A stretch of 11,955 nt of DNA from JBHEMT01 sp046262435 (lineage in GTDB: Bacteria > Chloroflexota > Dormibacteria > Aeolococcales > Aeolococcaceae), in NCBI GenBank assembly GCA_046262435.1, contig JBHEMT010000003.1:1-11955 (forward strand), given 5' to 3'. The notes under the pieces are model-generated. The model worked only from the letters and a program-made list of their open reading frames with translations, did not search any database and was not told the origin of the DNA. Made by a program: the position numbers and the translations under genes. How positions within the stretch are numbered: position 1 is the first letter of the stretch; every line of letters begins with the position of its first letter. This document shows, piece after piece, positions 5,842-11,955 of the stretch.

Positions 5842-8800
5842 TCAGTGATAGTCGTGGGCTGGGGGCAGAATGTTGTGATGCTGGGGACGGGGCGCCGCCG
5901 CAGCTGAGCCTCGGCCCAGCCGGGCGCGTGCCGTGGGGATCAGCCGGCCCTCGCCATCCACGGCCTGCACCTCGGTGACCAGGATGTTGCAGCGACCGTC
6001 CTGCACCTCGAGCAGGCCATCGACGACCAGGAGCGGATGGAAGTTGGCCACCGCTCGGGTGCGATCCAGCACCTGGGGACGAAAGACCAGGTCGAGATGC
6101 CCTCCCTCGTCGGCAAGGGTGAAGAAGCGAAACCCCTTTGCCGACACCGGAGCCTGACGGGCGATCACCAGTCCCGCCACGCGGATGCGCTCGCCATCCG
6201 CATGGTCGGGAACAGCTGCCAGTGGGACGCAGCGGAGCGCATCGAGCTGCGCGCGGATGAAGGAGAGCAGGTGCGGCCCAGTGCTGAGACCGCTCAGCCG
6301 ATACTCGGTTGCGGTGCGCTGGCGCTCGTTCAACCCCGGCAGCTGCGGCGGTTGAGCCGGCAGATCGAGCAGCGGCGGCAGGTCGTCCCGGCCCGGGTCA
6401 CGCGCCGGATGCGCTGAGCTGGTCGCACCCCGGCCCCGAGGGGGTGCCGCGCTGGGCGCACCACCCACCGACATGGGCAGGGTGGTGGCTGGCGGCGCCG
6501 GGTCCTGCTGCGTCCGCCGGGTGCGGCGCCGAGAGATTCCCTCCTCGGTCTCGGGCAGCTCCCACAGCAGCTCCCGGCGAGACCGTCCGGCGGCGATGCG
6601 GTCGAAGGCGCCGCCCATCACCAGGTTCTCCATCGCCGGGCGGGTCAGCTGAGTGTGCCGCCAGAAGTCGCGCACCGAGCCGGTGGCCCCGGCGGCCACT
6701 GCCTGCTCACATACCGCCCTGCCCTCAGGACCGAGGCCGGCCACGTAGTTGAAGCCCAGGCGCACCGCCCATGGCGACTCCGCACCTCCCAGGCGCGGCG
6801 AGCGCGGCCGCCCCTGCTGGGGCCTGCCTCGCTCACCGCCCACCGCCCGGCAGGCGATCTCCACCGAGCGCTCCGCCGCGGCATCCCCCGCCGTGGCCGG
6901 ACCACACCCGGCATCGGGCACCACGTCGTCCGCTCCCGTGCCCGTCCCCTGGGGAGCCAACCGCCAGCCCGGGGCCATCCCGGCCCGCACCGCCCCCGCG
7001 GGCGGCGCAGCCGTGCCCACCCACTCCAAAGTGCAGCGCGCCCGGGAGCGGCTGACGTCCACGGGGAGAGTGCGGATCCCGTGCCGCTTGCCGTCCTCGA
7101 CCAGCACCGAGGGATGGTAGAAGCCCATCGGCTGCGCGTTGAGCAGTGAGCACAGGTAGGCGGCACCGTGATGCAGGCGCAGCCACGCAGTCTCGTAGGC
7201 GGTGCGGGCAAAGGCCGCTGCGTGTGACTTGCAGAAGCCGAACTGAGCAAAGCCACCGGCTGCTTTGAATATCTTCTCGGCCACCTCCTCACCGATGCCG
7301 GCGTGCTCACGGCAGCGGCGCAGGAACTCCTCGCGCAGCGACTCCATCTCCAGGTGCGAGCGGTGACGGTTCATCGCCCGGCGAAAGCGGTCGGCTTCCC
7401 CCGCGGTGTACCCGGCCACCTCCATAACGATGCGCAGGATCTGCTCCTGGTAGAGGATCACTCCGCGAGTTTCGGCCAGGATCGGTTCCAACGAGGGGTG
7501 CATGTAGGTCACCGGCTCGAGGCCGCGGCGGCGACGGAGGAAGGGATGCACCGCCTCACCCTGGATCGGGCCGGGTCGGATGATCGCCACCTGGATGATC
7601 AGGTCGTTGAAGACGCGCGGCTGCGACTGGTAGAGGCTCTGCTGCTGGGCCCGTGACTCGATCTGGAACATCCCGATGGTGTCGGGGTGGCAGATGGTGT
7701 CGTAGACGGCGGGGTCGTCGAGGGGGAGGGCATCGAGATCGGGGCGCACCCCGGTGGTCCGCTCGGCCAGCTCCAGGCACTCGGCGACCACGCTCAGGGT
7801 GCGCAGGCCGAGCAGGTCCATCTTGATCAGGCCGAGGTCCTCGACATCGTCCTTGTTGAACTGGACCACCACCCGGCCTGCCATCGAGGCGCGCTCCACC
7901 GGAGCGATGTCGACCAGCGGCTCGCCGGTCACCAGCATCCCGCCGACGTGGATGCCGAGATGCCGCGGGGTGCCGATGATCTGCTCGAGCAGCGCGGTGA
8001 ACTGACGCCAGGGCAGCGCTGCCGACTTCGACGAATCAACCAGTCCCGAGGTTTCCAGGGCGCGGCCGAAACCACCCCAGTAGTAGTCGTCCACCGACTT
8101 TGCCAGCGGGTCGATGATCGTCTCGGGAAAGCCGAGCGCGGCACCGACCTGGCGCACCGCCATCCGCGGCCGGAAGGTGATCACGTTGGCCACCATTCCG
8201 GTGCGCTCGGCGCCGTACTTCTCATAGATGTACTGGATCACCCGCTCGCGATGGTCGGTGGAGAAGTCGATGTCGATGTCCGGCGTGCCCTGGTGGTCCT
8301 CGTGGAGGAATCGCTCGAAGAGGAGGTCGTGCTCGACCGGGTCGACCCGGGTGACGCCGAGCAGGTAGGCGACGATGCTGTCCGCGGCACTCCCCCTCCC
8401 CTGTCCGGGGATGCCCTGCTCGCGGGCGAACCGCATGATGTCCCAGGTGATCAGGAAGAACTCGGCGAGGCCGGTCTTCTCGATGACGTCAAGCTCGCGC
8501 TGCAGCCGCGCCGCCACCTCACGGGTCATCGGCTGGTAACGCCGCTGCACCGCCTCCTGGCAGAGCCGGTAGAGCACTGAGAACGGCGTCTCGCCACGGG
8601 GCACGGGGAAGCCGGGAAAGCGGACGTCACTGAAGTCGAGCGCCACCCGGCAGCCGGCAGCGAGGTGGGCGGCATGGTCGAAGGCCTGGGGATGCTCGGC
8701 GAGCAGCGCGCGCAGCTCGAACTCGGAGCGCAGCCGGTGCTCGGTGTTGGGCAGCAGCAGACCGTGTGCCGACGCCTGGTCGAGCGTGGTCCGGTGGCGG

Positions 8801-9657
8801 ATGGCGGTGAGCACGTCGAGCAGTGGTTTGTCCTCGACTGTGGCATGCACCGGGGTGCCCGATGCGACCAGGGGCAAGCCGCACTCGGCAGCCAGTGCGG
8901 CGGTCTCGCCGGCCAGCCAGCGGTCGGCGGGATGCAGGTGATGGCTGAGCAGCAGGGCCACGCGGTCGCGGCCGAAGGCTTCGCGCAGAGCATCGGCACG
9001 CCGGGCTGCGGTGCGGCGGTCGCCGGCGAGCAGGGCGGCGGTGACCGGGCTGTGTGCCCCACCCACCAGGACCGTGCAGCCGGAGAGATCCACCGGGTCG
9101 ACCCGCGCCGGGGCGCCGGTGGCCAGCGGTTGTTGCGACGGCAACCCCGGCCATCCGCCGGGGAAGGGTCCGGCGGTGGGTCGCCACGCCGCGGGACGCT
9201 CGGGGGGTGGCAGCGTCTCGACCCGGCGGCGCGGTGATGCGTTCTGGCCAGCTCCTGCTGCAACACGCGCGGGACCAGGGCTGGCACCGGGCAGCGTCAC
9301 CACCTCGGGGTCGAAACCGAGGTCGAGGAGGGGCTGGCCCTTCTCTCCGGCCAGCTGGGCTGAGCTGATCGCCCGCGACAGCTGCCGGTAGCCACCGCGG
9401 TCGCGGGCCACAAAGCGCAGCCGTGAACCGCCGCGCAGGTCCAGCTCGGCGCCGATCACCGGGTGGATGCCCGCGCTCTGCGCCGCCTGGATGAAGGCGA
9501 CGGCACCGTAGAGGCCGTTGCGGTCGGAGATGCCCAGCGCGGAGATCCCACAGCTCCGTGCCGCCTCGACCAGCTGCCGAGGCGAGGCCGACCCCTCGAG
9601 GAACGAGTAGTGCGAGCGGGCGGCCAGCTCGGTGAACGCCGAGCCCATCGCATCCAC
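5842..9657 (-). CDS. dnaE2: Error-prone DNA polymerase III alpha subunit, DnaE2/ImuC type
   Basis: C-family polymerase for SOS mutagenesis and lesion bypass; in actinobacteria and proteobacteria it works with ImuA/ImuB and the sliding clamp. 1271 aa; usual length is about 1050-1100. Domains: N-terminal PHP (about 1-300), palm with GQGRGSAADS (about 418-428) and PDIDIDF (459-465, two catalytic Asp), third Asp D614 in IKMDLLGLR, fingers with DTIGMFQIESRAQQ and VAIIRPGPIQG, then LLNAQPMGFYHPS typical of DnaE2, HhH, and an OB fold (about 1155-1240). The tail ends HDYH, like the DnaE2 terminus SRDFH. The PHP metal site is degraded and three Pro/Gly/Arg-rich insertions account for the extra length (see findings). 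Start: GTG at 9657 with GGGAGG 7 nt upstream; ATG at 9648 is the alternative. The frame stays open upstream to 10194, but that part overlaps the methyltransferase and the promoter. Replicative DnaE1 is unlikely. Confidence 0.94.
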   Translation of the reverse strand: MDAMGSAFTELAARSHYSFLEGSASPRQLVEAARSCGISALGISDRNGLYGAVAFIQAAQSAGIHPVIGAELDLRGGSRLRFVARDRGGYRQLSRAISSAQLAGEKGQPLLDLGFDPEVVTLPGASPGPARVAAGAGQNASPRRRVETLPPPERPAAWRPTAGPFPGGWPGLPSQQPLATGAPARVDPVDLSGCTVLVGGAHSPVTAALLAGDRRTAARRADALREAFGRDRVALLLSHHLHPADRWLAGETAALAAECGLPLVASGTPVHATVEDKPLLDVLTAIRHRTTLDQASAHGLLLPNTEHRLRSEFELRALLAEHPQAFDHAAHLAAGCRVALDFSDVRFPGFPVPRGETPFSVLYRLCQEAVQRRYQPMTREVAARLQRELDVIEKTGLAEFFLITWDIMRFAREQGIPGQGRGSAADSIVAYLLGVTRVDPVEHDLLFERFLHEDHQGTPDIDIDFSTDHRERVIQYIYEKYGAERTGMVANVITFRPRMAVRQVGAALGFPETIIDPLAKSVDDYYWGGFGRALETSGLVDSSKSAALPWRQFTALLEQIIGTPRHLGIHVGGMLVTGEPLVDIAPVERASMAGRVVVQFNKDDVEDLGLIKMDLLGLRTLSVVAECLELAERTTGVRPDLDALPLDDPAVYDTICHPDTIGMFQIESRAQQQSLYQSQPRVFNDLIIQVAIIRPGPIQGEAVHPFLRRRRGLEPVTYMHPSLEPILAETRGVILYQEQILRIVMEVAGYTAGEADRFRRAMNRHRSHLEMESLREEFLRRCREHAGIGEEVAEKIFKAAGGFAQFGFCKSHAAAFARTAYETAWLRLHHGAAYLCSLLNAQPMGFYHPSVLVEDGKRHGIRTLPVDVSRSRARCTLEWVGTAAPPAGAVRAGMAPGWRLAPQGTGTGADDVVPDAGCGPATAGDAAAERSVEIACRAVGGERGRPQQGRPRSPRLGGAESPWAVRLGFNYVAGLGPEGRAVCEQAVAAGATGSVRDFWRHTQLTRPAMENLVMGGAFDRIAAGRSRRELLWELPETEEGISRRRTRRTQQDPAPPATTLPMSVGGAPSAAPPRGRGATSSAHPARDPGRDDLPPLLDLPAQPPQLPGLNERQRTATEYRLSGLSTGPHLLSFIRAQLDALRCVPLAAVPDHADGERIRVAGLVIARQAPVSAKGFRFFTLADEGGHLDLVFRPQVLDRTRAVANFHPLLVVDGLLEVQDGRCNILVTEVQAVDGEGRLIPTARARLGRGSAAAAPRPQHHNILPPAHDYH

Positions 9658-9723
9658 GGCGCGCCCTCCCTGCCAGACGATGCCGGCCGGAGTGCAATGA
9701 GTCAGGGGCGGGGCGGCCCGGCA

Positions 9724-9746
9724 AGCATAGCGAACATCCGTTCGCT
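9724..9746 (-). promoter_or_regulatory. SOS (LexA) box and -10 of dnaE2
   Basis: Perfect 18-bp palindromic site AGCGAACATCCGTTCGCT (9729-9746; 7-bp arms, 4-bp centre), containing the LexA core CGAAC-N4-GTTCG. On the minus strand TATGCT (9729-9724) begins 1 nt after the core and overlaps the outermost base of the palindrome. It would start transcription near 9717 with a leader of about 60 nt, so LexA binding would block the promoter. Confidence 0.82.
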
Positions 9747-9751
9747 CAGCC

Positions 9752-10561
9752 CTAGGGGCGGCTGGCGCTGACCAGCTGAAAGGCGAGTGGGTACCGATAC
9801 ACCCCGTCCGCGCCGCGGAACTGAGCGACGTGGTCGTCGACCGCGGCTCCCGCAGCCTCCAGATCGTCTGGCTCGACCCCCATCCTCCGGAGCCCTTCCC
9901 GCTCCACGGTCGCCTCGGCACCAGCCTCCGACACCACCTCGCGCGGCACCACCGCAACCTCGACGAACCCCGCCGCGGCGAGGATGTCGCGCAGCAGGGC
10001 GGGGTCCGCCAGGGTGAAGGGCCCGGTGGCGCTCTTTCCCTCGGCCGCGGGTGCCGGGGCAGGAACAAAGGGGCCGAGCACCCGACCGGCAAACCAGGGA
10101 TTGCGCTCCACCGGTTGCCAGCACGCGAACACCAGGCGACCGCGGCTGCGGAGGTGGTGGCCGAGGTTGACGAAGGCGGCGATCGGCTCGTCAAAGAACA
10201 TCACCCCGAACTGGCTGGTGATGACGTCGAAGGCACCGTCGCCCAGGCGATCGGTCTGGGCATCGGCACGAAGCAGGGTCAGGTTGGCCGCACCAGCCGC
10301 CTCCGCCCGCTGTCGGGCGAGGTCGAGCAGCGGCTCGGAGATGTCCACAGCGGTCACGGTCCCCGCGTCGCCCACCGCTTCGGCCGCTGCCAGCGCCAGG
10401 CGACCGCCGCCACACCCGACGTCAAGCACCCGCTCACCGGGGCGCAGTGCCAGGGCCTCCATCAAGGGGGCCGTGACGCAGTCGGTGAGCGCTTCGCGTT
10501 TCGGCCAGACGCGCGCCCAGTCGGTGTCGTTCCAGCGCCTGTGCTCGGCCTCGTTGGCCAT
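9752..10561 (-). CDS. Class I SAM-dependent methyltransferase
   Basis: 269 aa. SAM-binding motif I is VLDVGCGGG (45-53), motif II acidic residue D73 in TAVDIS, motif III RADAQ (98-102), motif IV FDVITSQFGVMFFDEP (111-126), all typical of the UbiE/Methyltransf_11/25 superfamily. The opening RRWNDTDWARVWPKRE and the ERNPWF element after motif V are shared with many uncharacterised methyltransferases. The substrate cannot be told; a small-molecule target is most likely for this group. Start: ATG at 10561 with AAGGA 5 nt upstream; a TTG at 10582 lacks a ribosome site. The gene ends 5 bp before the dnaE2 SOS box, so dnaE2 has its own promoter even if read-through occurs. Confidence 0.9.
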   Translation of the reverse strand: MANEAEHRRWNDTDWARVWPKREALTDCVTAPLMEALALRPGERVLDVGCGGGRLALAAAEAVGDAGTVTAVDISEPLLDLARQRAEAAGAANLTLLRADAQTDRLGDGAFDVITSQFGVMFFDEPIAAFVNLGHHLRSRGRLVFACWQPVERNPWFAGRVLGPFVPAPAPAAEGKSATGPFTLADPALLRDILAAAGFVEVAVVPREVVSEAGAEATVEREGLRRMGVEPDDLEAAGAAVDDHVAQFRGADGVYRYPLAFQLVSASRP

Positions 10562-10576
10562 CTGCGTCCTTCCCCA

Positions 10577-10605
10577 ACACAATCGCGAGCCGTGTCGACG
10601 GTCAA
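10577..10605 (-). promoter_or_regulatory. Possible promoter of the methyltransferase
   Basis: On the minus strand TTGACC (10605-10600), 17 nt, TTGTGT (10582-10577). The -35 is good and the -10 poor; the ribosome site follows closely, leaving only a short leader. Confidence 0.35.
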
Positions 10606-10653
10606 CTGACGACCCGGAAGTGTAGAGCGGTCCAGGCCCGCTCTCGCCGCACC

Positions 10654-10685
10654 GTTTGGTTCCGTCCCGGCGATGTTTGGTTCCG
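10654..10685 (+). repeat. Pair of 11-bp direct repeats GTTTGGTTCCG upstream of the membrane protein gene
   Basis: GTTTGGTTCCG occurs at 10654-10664 and 10675-10685, exactly 21 bp apart (two helical turns), in the divergent region between the methyltransferase and the membrane protein gene. The second copy covers the expected -35 of the promoter with -10 TAGGAT (10702-10707), so it may be a regulator or sigma factor site. Confidence 0.6.
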
Positions 10686-10701
10686 CCGCCCCGAAGAGGA
10701 C

Positions 10702-10707
10702 TAGGAT
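10702..10707 (+). promoter_or_regulatory. -10 element TAGGAT of the five-span membrane protein gene
   Basis: TAGGAT lies 21 nt before the ATG at 10729. Transcription would start near 10714, leaving a short leader that contains AAGGAG (10718-10723). Confidence 0.5.
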
Positions 10708-10728
10708 GAGTGCGTCGAAGGAGACGCC

Positions 10729-11487
10729 ATGAGCTTTGGGTTGGGAATCTTGGGACTGCTCGTCCCGATCATCATTCTCGGTGGCCTGGGAGCTCTGGTC
10801 TTCCTGCTGGTGCGCGGGGGGCCATCACGTGGCGAACCGCTCAGCTCGCGCACGATGCTGCGCGCCTACCTGCGCTTCGCCTATCTGGCGAGTCTGGTCA
10901 TCCTTCTCGTCGGCGGCGTGTTCGTGCTGACCGCGGCCTTCGGGGCCGCCTTCGGCCACGATTTCAGTTATGCCCGTCAGGGAGGGAGCGGGGGCGCAGT
11001 GAGCTGCGCATTGTCGCCAGGCGAGCCCGCCGGTGCCTACCAGCAGTGCCAGAACGCCGCGCAACAGCAATCCCAGGTCAGGGATACGCGACAGACGGAG
11101 AACCTGATCCTGGGGATCTCGCTGCTGGCCGCCGGGTTGGTCATCGGCGCAGGCCATCGGCTGGGGCAGTTCGCTGTCGAGACCGACGCCGAGCGTCGGG
11201 ACTCGGCGCTGACCCGGACCGAGCGGGTGCTGGCCACCTGCGGCTTCGGCCTGGTGACAATCATCGCAGTCCCCTCGGCGGTGTACCAGGTGCTGCGCTA
11301 CGCGATCCTGGGCACCCAGCCGAGTCTCGACTCGGGGCAACCCGACCCGCCCGGGACGGCGCTCGCCATGGCGCTCATGTTCGGTGTTGCCTGGGCGTAC
11401 TACCTGCAGGCCCTGATCCGCGGGCGCGGCACCGCGCGGGTCGAGCCCCGGCCGGCCCAGTCGGATGCCATCGCGGCCAACGCCTGA
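10729..11487 (+). CDS. Integral membrane protein with five predicted spans
   Basis: 252 aa, no recognised family. Hydrophobic spans at about 5-28, 50-74, 126-146, 167-189 and 209-229. Between spans 2 and 3 is a hydrophilic, Gln-rich loop of about 50 residues with two cysteines (C93, C107) that could form a disulfide outside the cell. Between spans 3 and 4 lies a charged stretch (ETDAERRDSALTRTER), probably cytoplasmic. The tail is Arg/Pro/Ala-rich. The repeated pattern of paired spans recalls small uncharacterised membrane proteins (DUF5671-like) but I cannot confirm this. Start fixed by AAGGAG (10718-10723), 5 nt before the ATG. Followed by a hairpin, then by the separately promoted esterase gene. 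Confidence 0.83.
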   Translation: MSFGLGILGLLVPIIILGGLGALVFLLVRGGPSRGEPLSSRTMLRAYLRFAYLASLVILLVGGVFVLTAAFGAAFGHDFSYARQGGSGGAVSCALSPGEPAGAYQQCQNAAQQQSQVRDTRQTENLILGISLLAAGLVIGAGHRLGQFAVETDAERRDSALTRTERVLATCGFGLVTIIAVPSAVYQVLRYAILGTQPSLDSGQPDPPGTALAMALMFGVAWAYYLQALIRGRGTARVEPRPAQSDAIAANA

Positions 11488-11499
11488 GGGCTTGAGCTT

Positions 11500-11522
11500 G
11501 CTCGGCGCGGTATGCGCTGAGC
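11500..11522 (+). terminator. Hairpin terminator after the membrane protein gene
   Basis: GCTCGGCGC (11500-11508) and GCGCTGAGC (11514-11522) form a 9-bp stem with one G-U pair and a 5-nt loop, 12 nt past the stop. No U-tract. Confidence 0.55.
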
Positions 11523-11538
11523 CAACCCAGGGGCCTCG

Positions 11539-11551
11539 TAGAATCCGGCGC
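11539..11551 (+). promoter_or_regulatory. Leaderless promoter (-10 TAGAAT) of the esterase gene
   Basis: TAGAAT (11539-11544), 7-nt spacer, ATG at 11552. The hexamer and spacing are identical to those before rnhB. No Shine-Dalgarno site. Confidence 0.6.
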
Positions 11552-11955
11552 ATGGACGGCCAGGGGGGTTCGACGGCGGTTGACCGACCCTGGTCACGCC
11601 CCCTGCGTGGCCGGCTGGACGAGCTGGTGATCGACAGCCAGGTCCTCCGGGGCAACCCCCTCGGTGATGCGTGCCGCCGCCCGCTCTGGGTCTACACCCC
11701 TCCGCAATACGCCGCCCAACCGGCCGCACGTTTCTCCACGCTGTACCTCATCCAGGGAATGACCGGGCAGGTCGACATGTGGCGAAACCGCGGCGCGTTT
11801 CGGCCCAATGTCATCGAGCTCATCGATGAGCTGTTTGCCGGGGAGGATCCCGCGCCTCCCTGCATCGTCGCCATGGTCGACTGCTGGACCTCGTACGGCG
11901 GCAGCCAGTTCCTCGACTCGCCGGGGACCGGCCGTTACCACACCTACCTGTGCGA
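11552..11955 (+). CDS. Esterase-family alpha/beta hydrolase, N-terminal part
   Basis: The first 134 codons, running off the window. The segments TLYLIQGMTGQVDMW and PPCIVAMVDCWTSYGGSQF followed by LDSPGTGRYHTYLC are characteristic of putative esterases of the esterase D/antigen 85 type (PF00756). In these, LLQGFTG-like residues form the oxyanion region and the nucleophile serine lies further on, in the missing part. No signal peptide is visible, so it is likely cytoplasmic, unlike antigen 85. Substrate unknown. The ATG at 11552 is supported by TAGAAT 7 nt upstream. Confidence 0.85.
   Translation, partial: MDGQGGSTAVDRPWSRPLRGRLDELVIDSQVLRGNPLGDACRRPLWVYTPPQYAAQPAARFSTLYLIQGMTGQVDMWRNRGAFRPNVIELIDELFAGEDPAPPCIVAMVDCWTSYGGSQFLDSPGTGRYHTYLC

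Noticed and set aside
9658..10194. N-terminal extension of the dnaE2 frame of about 180 codons
   Set aside because: It overlaps the methyltransferase in another frame, contains the SOS box and -10, and has no homology-like content; a GTG with a good ribosome site lies at 9657.

Overview
High-GC bacterial chromosome segment with ordinary housekeeping and accessory genes and no mobile element, CRISPR array, rRNA or tRNA that I can see. Several traits point to a soil-type, actinobacteria-like lineage of the Terrabacteria (Actinomycetota, Chloroflexota or Candidatus Dormibacterota; I cannot place it more exactly): strong G/C bias at third codon positions, apparently leaderless genes with TAnnnT about 7 nt before the start codon, LexA boxes of the CGAAC-N4-GTTCG type, and a DnaE2-type polymerase.

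Layout. (1) Minus strand, 1-2525: a carboxyltransferase subunit of a biotin-dependent acyl-CoA carboxylase, cut by the window edge, and a HMG-CoA lyase joined to it by a TGATG stop/start overlap. The pair suggests the end of leucine/branched-chain acyl-CoA breakdown. (2) Plus strand, 2636-3412: ribonuclease HII (rnhB), divergent from the lyase. (3) Minus strand, 3523-3753: a small FmdB-type zinc ribbon protein, convergent with rnhB. (4) Plus strand, 3886-5804: a 98-residue helix-hairpin-helix (HhH) protein preceded by a LexA-like box, an Ala-rich single-span membrane protein, and a low-complexity protein with an internal heptad repeat and a C-terminal winged-helix-like segment. (5) Minus strand, 5842-10561: a large error-prone polymerase dnaE2 with a perfect palindromic SOS box in its promoter, and upstream of it a class I SAM-dependent methyltransferase. 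(6) Plus strand, 10729-11955: a five-span membrane protein and the start of an esterase-family alpha/beta hydrolase.

How the genes may work together. The most interesting theme is DNA damage. Two promoters, about 5.9 kb apart and in front of different genes, carry CGAAC-N4-GTTYG boxes in almost the same position relative to the -10 element. One controls dnaE2. The other controls the small HhH protein, whose N-terminus (ELELPL) resembles a sliding-clamp binding motif. No imuA or imuB gene lies in the window, so the HhH protein is a candidate new SOS partner; this is inference. A second theme is promoter style: five genes appear to start at or next to their transcription start, while four others have clear Shine-Dalgarno sites.
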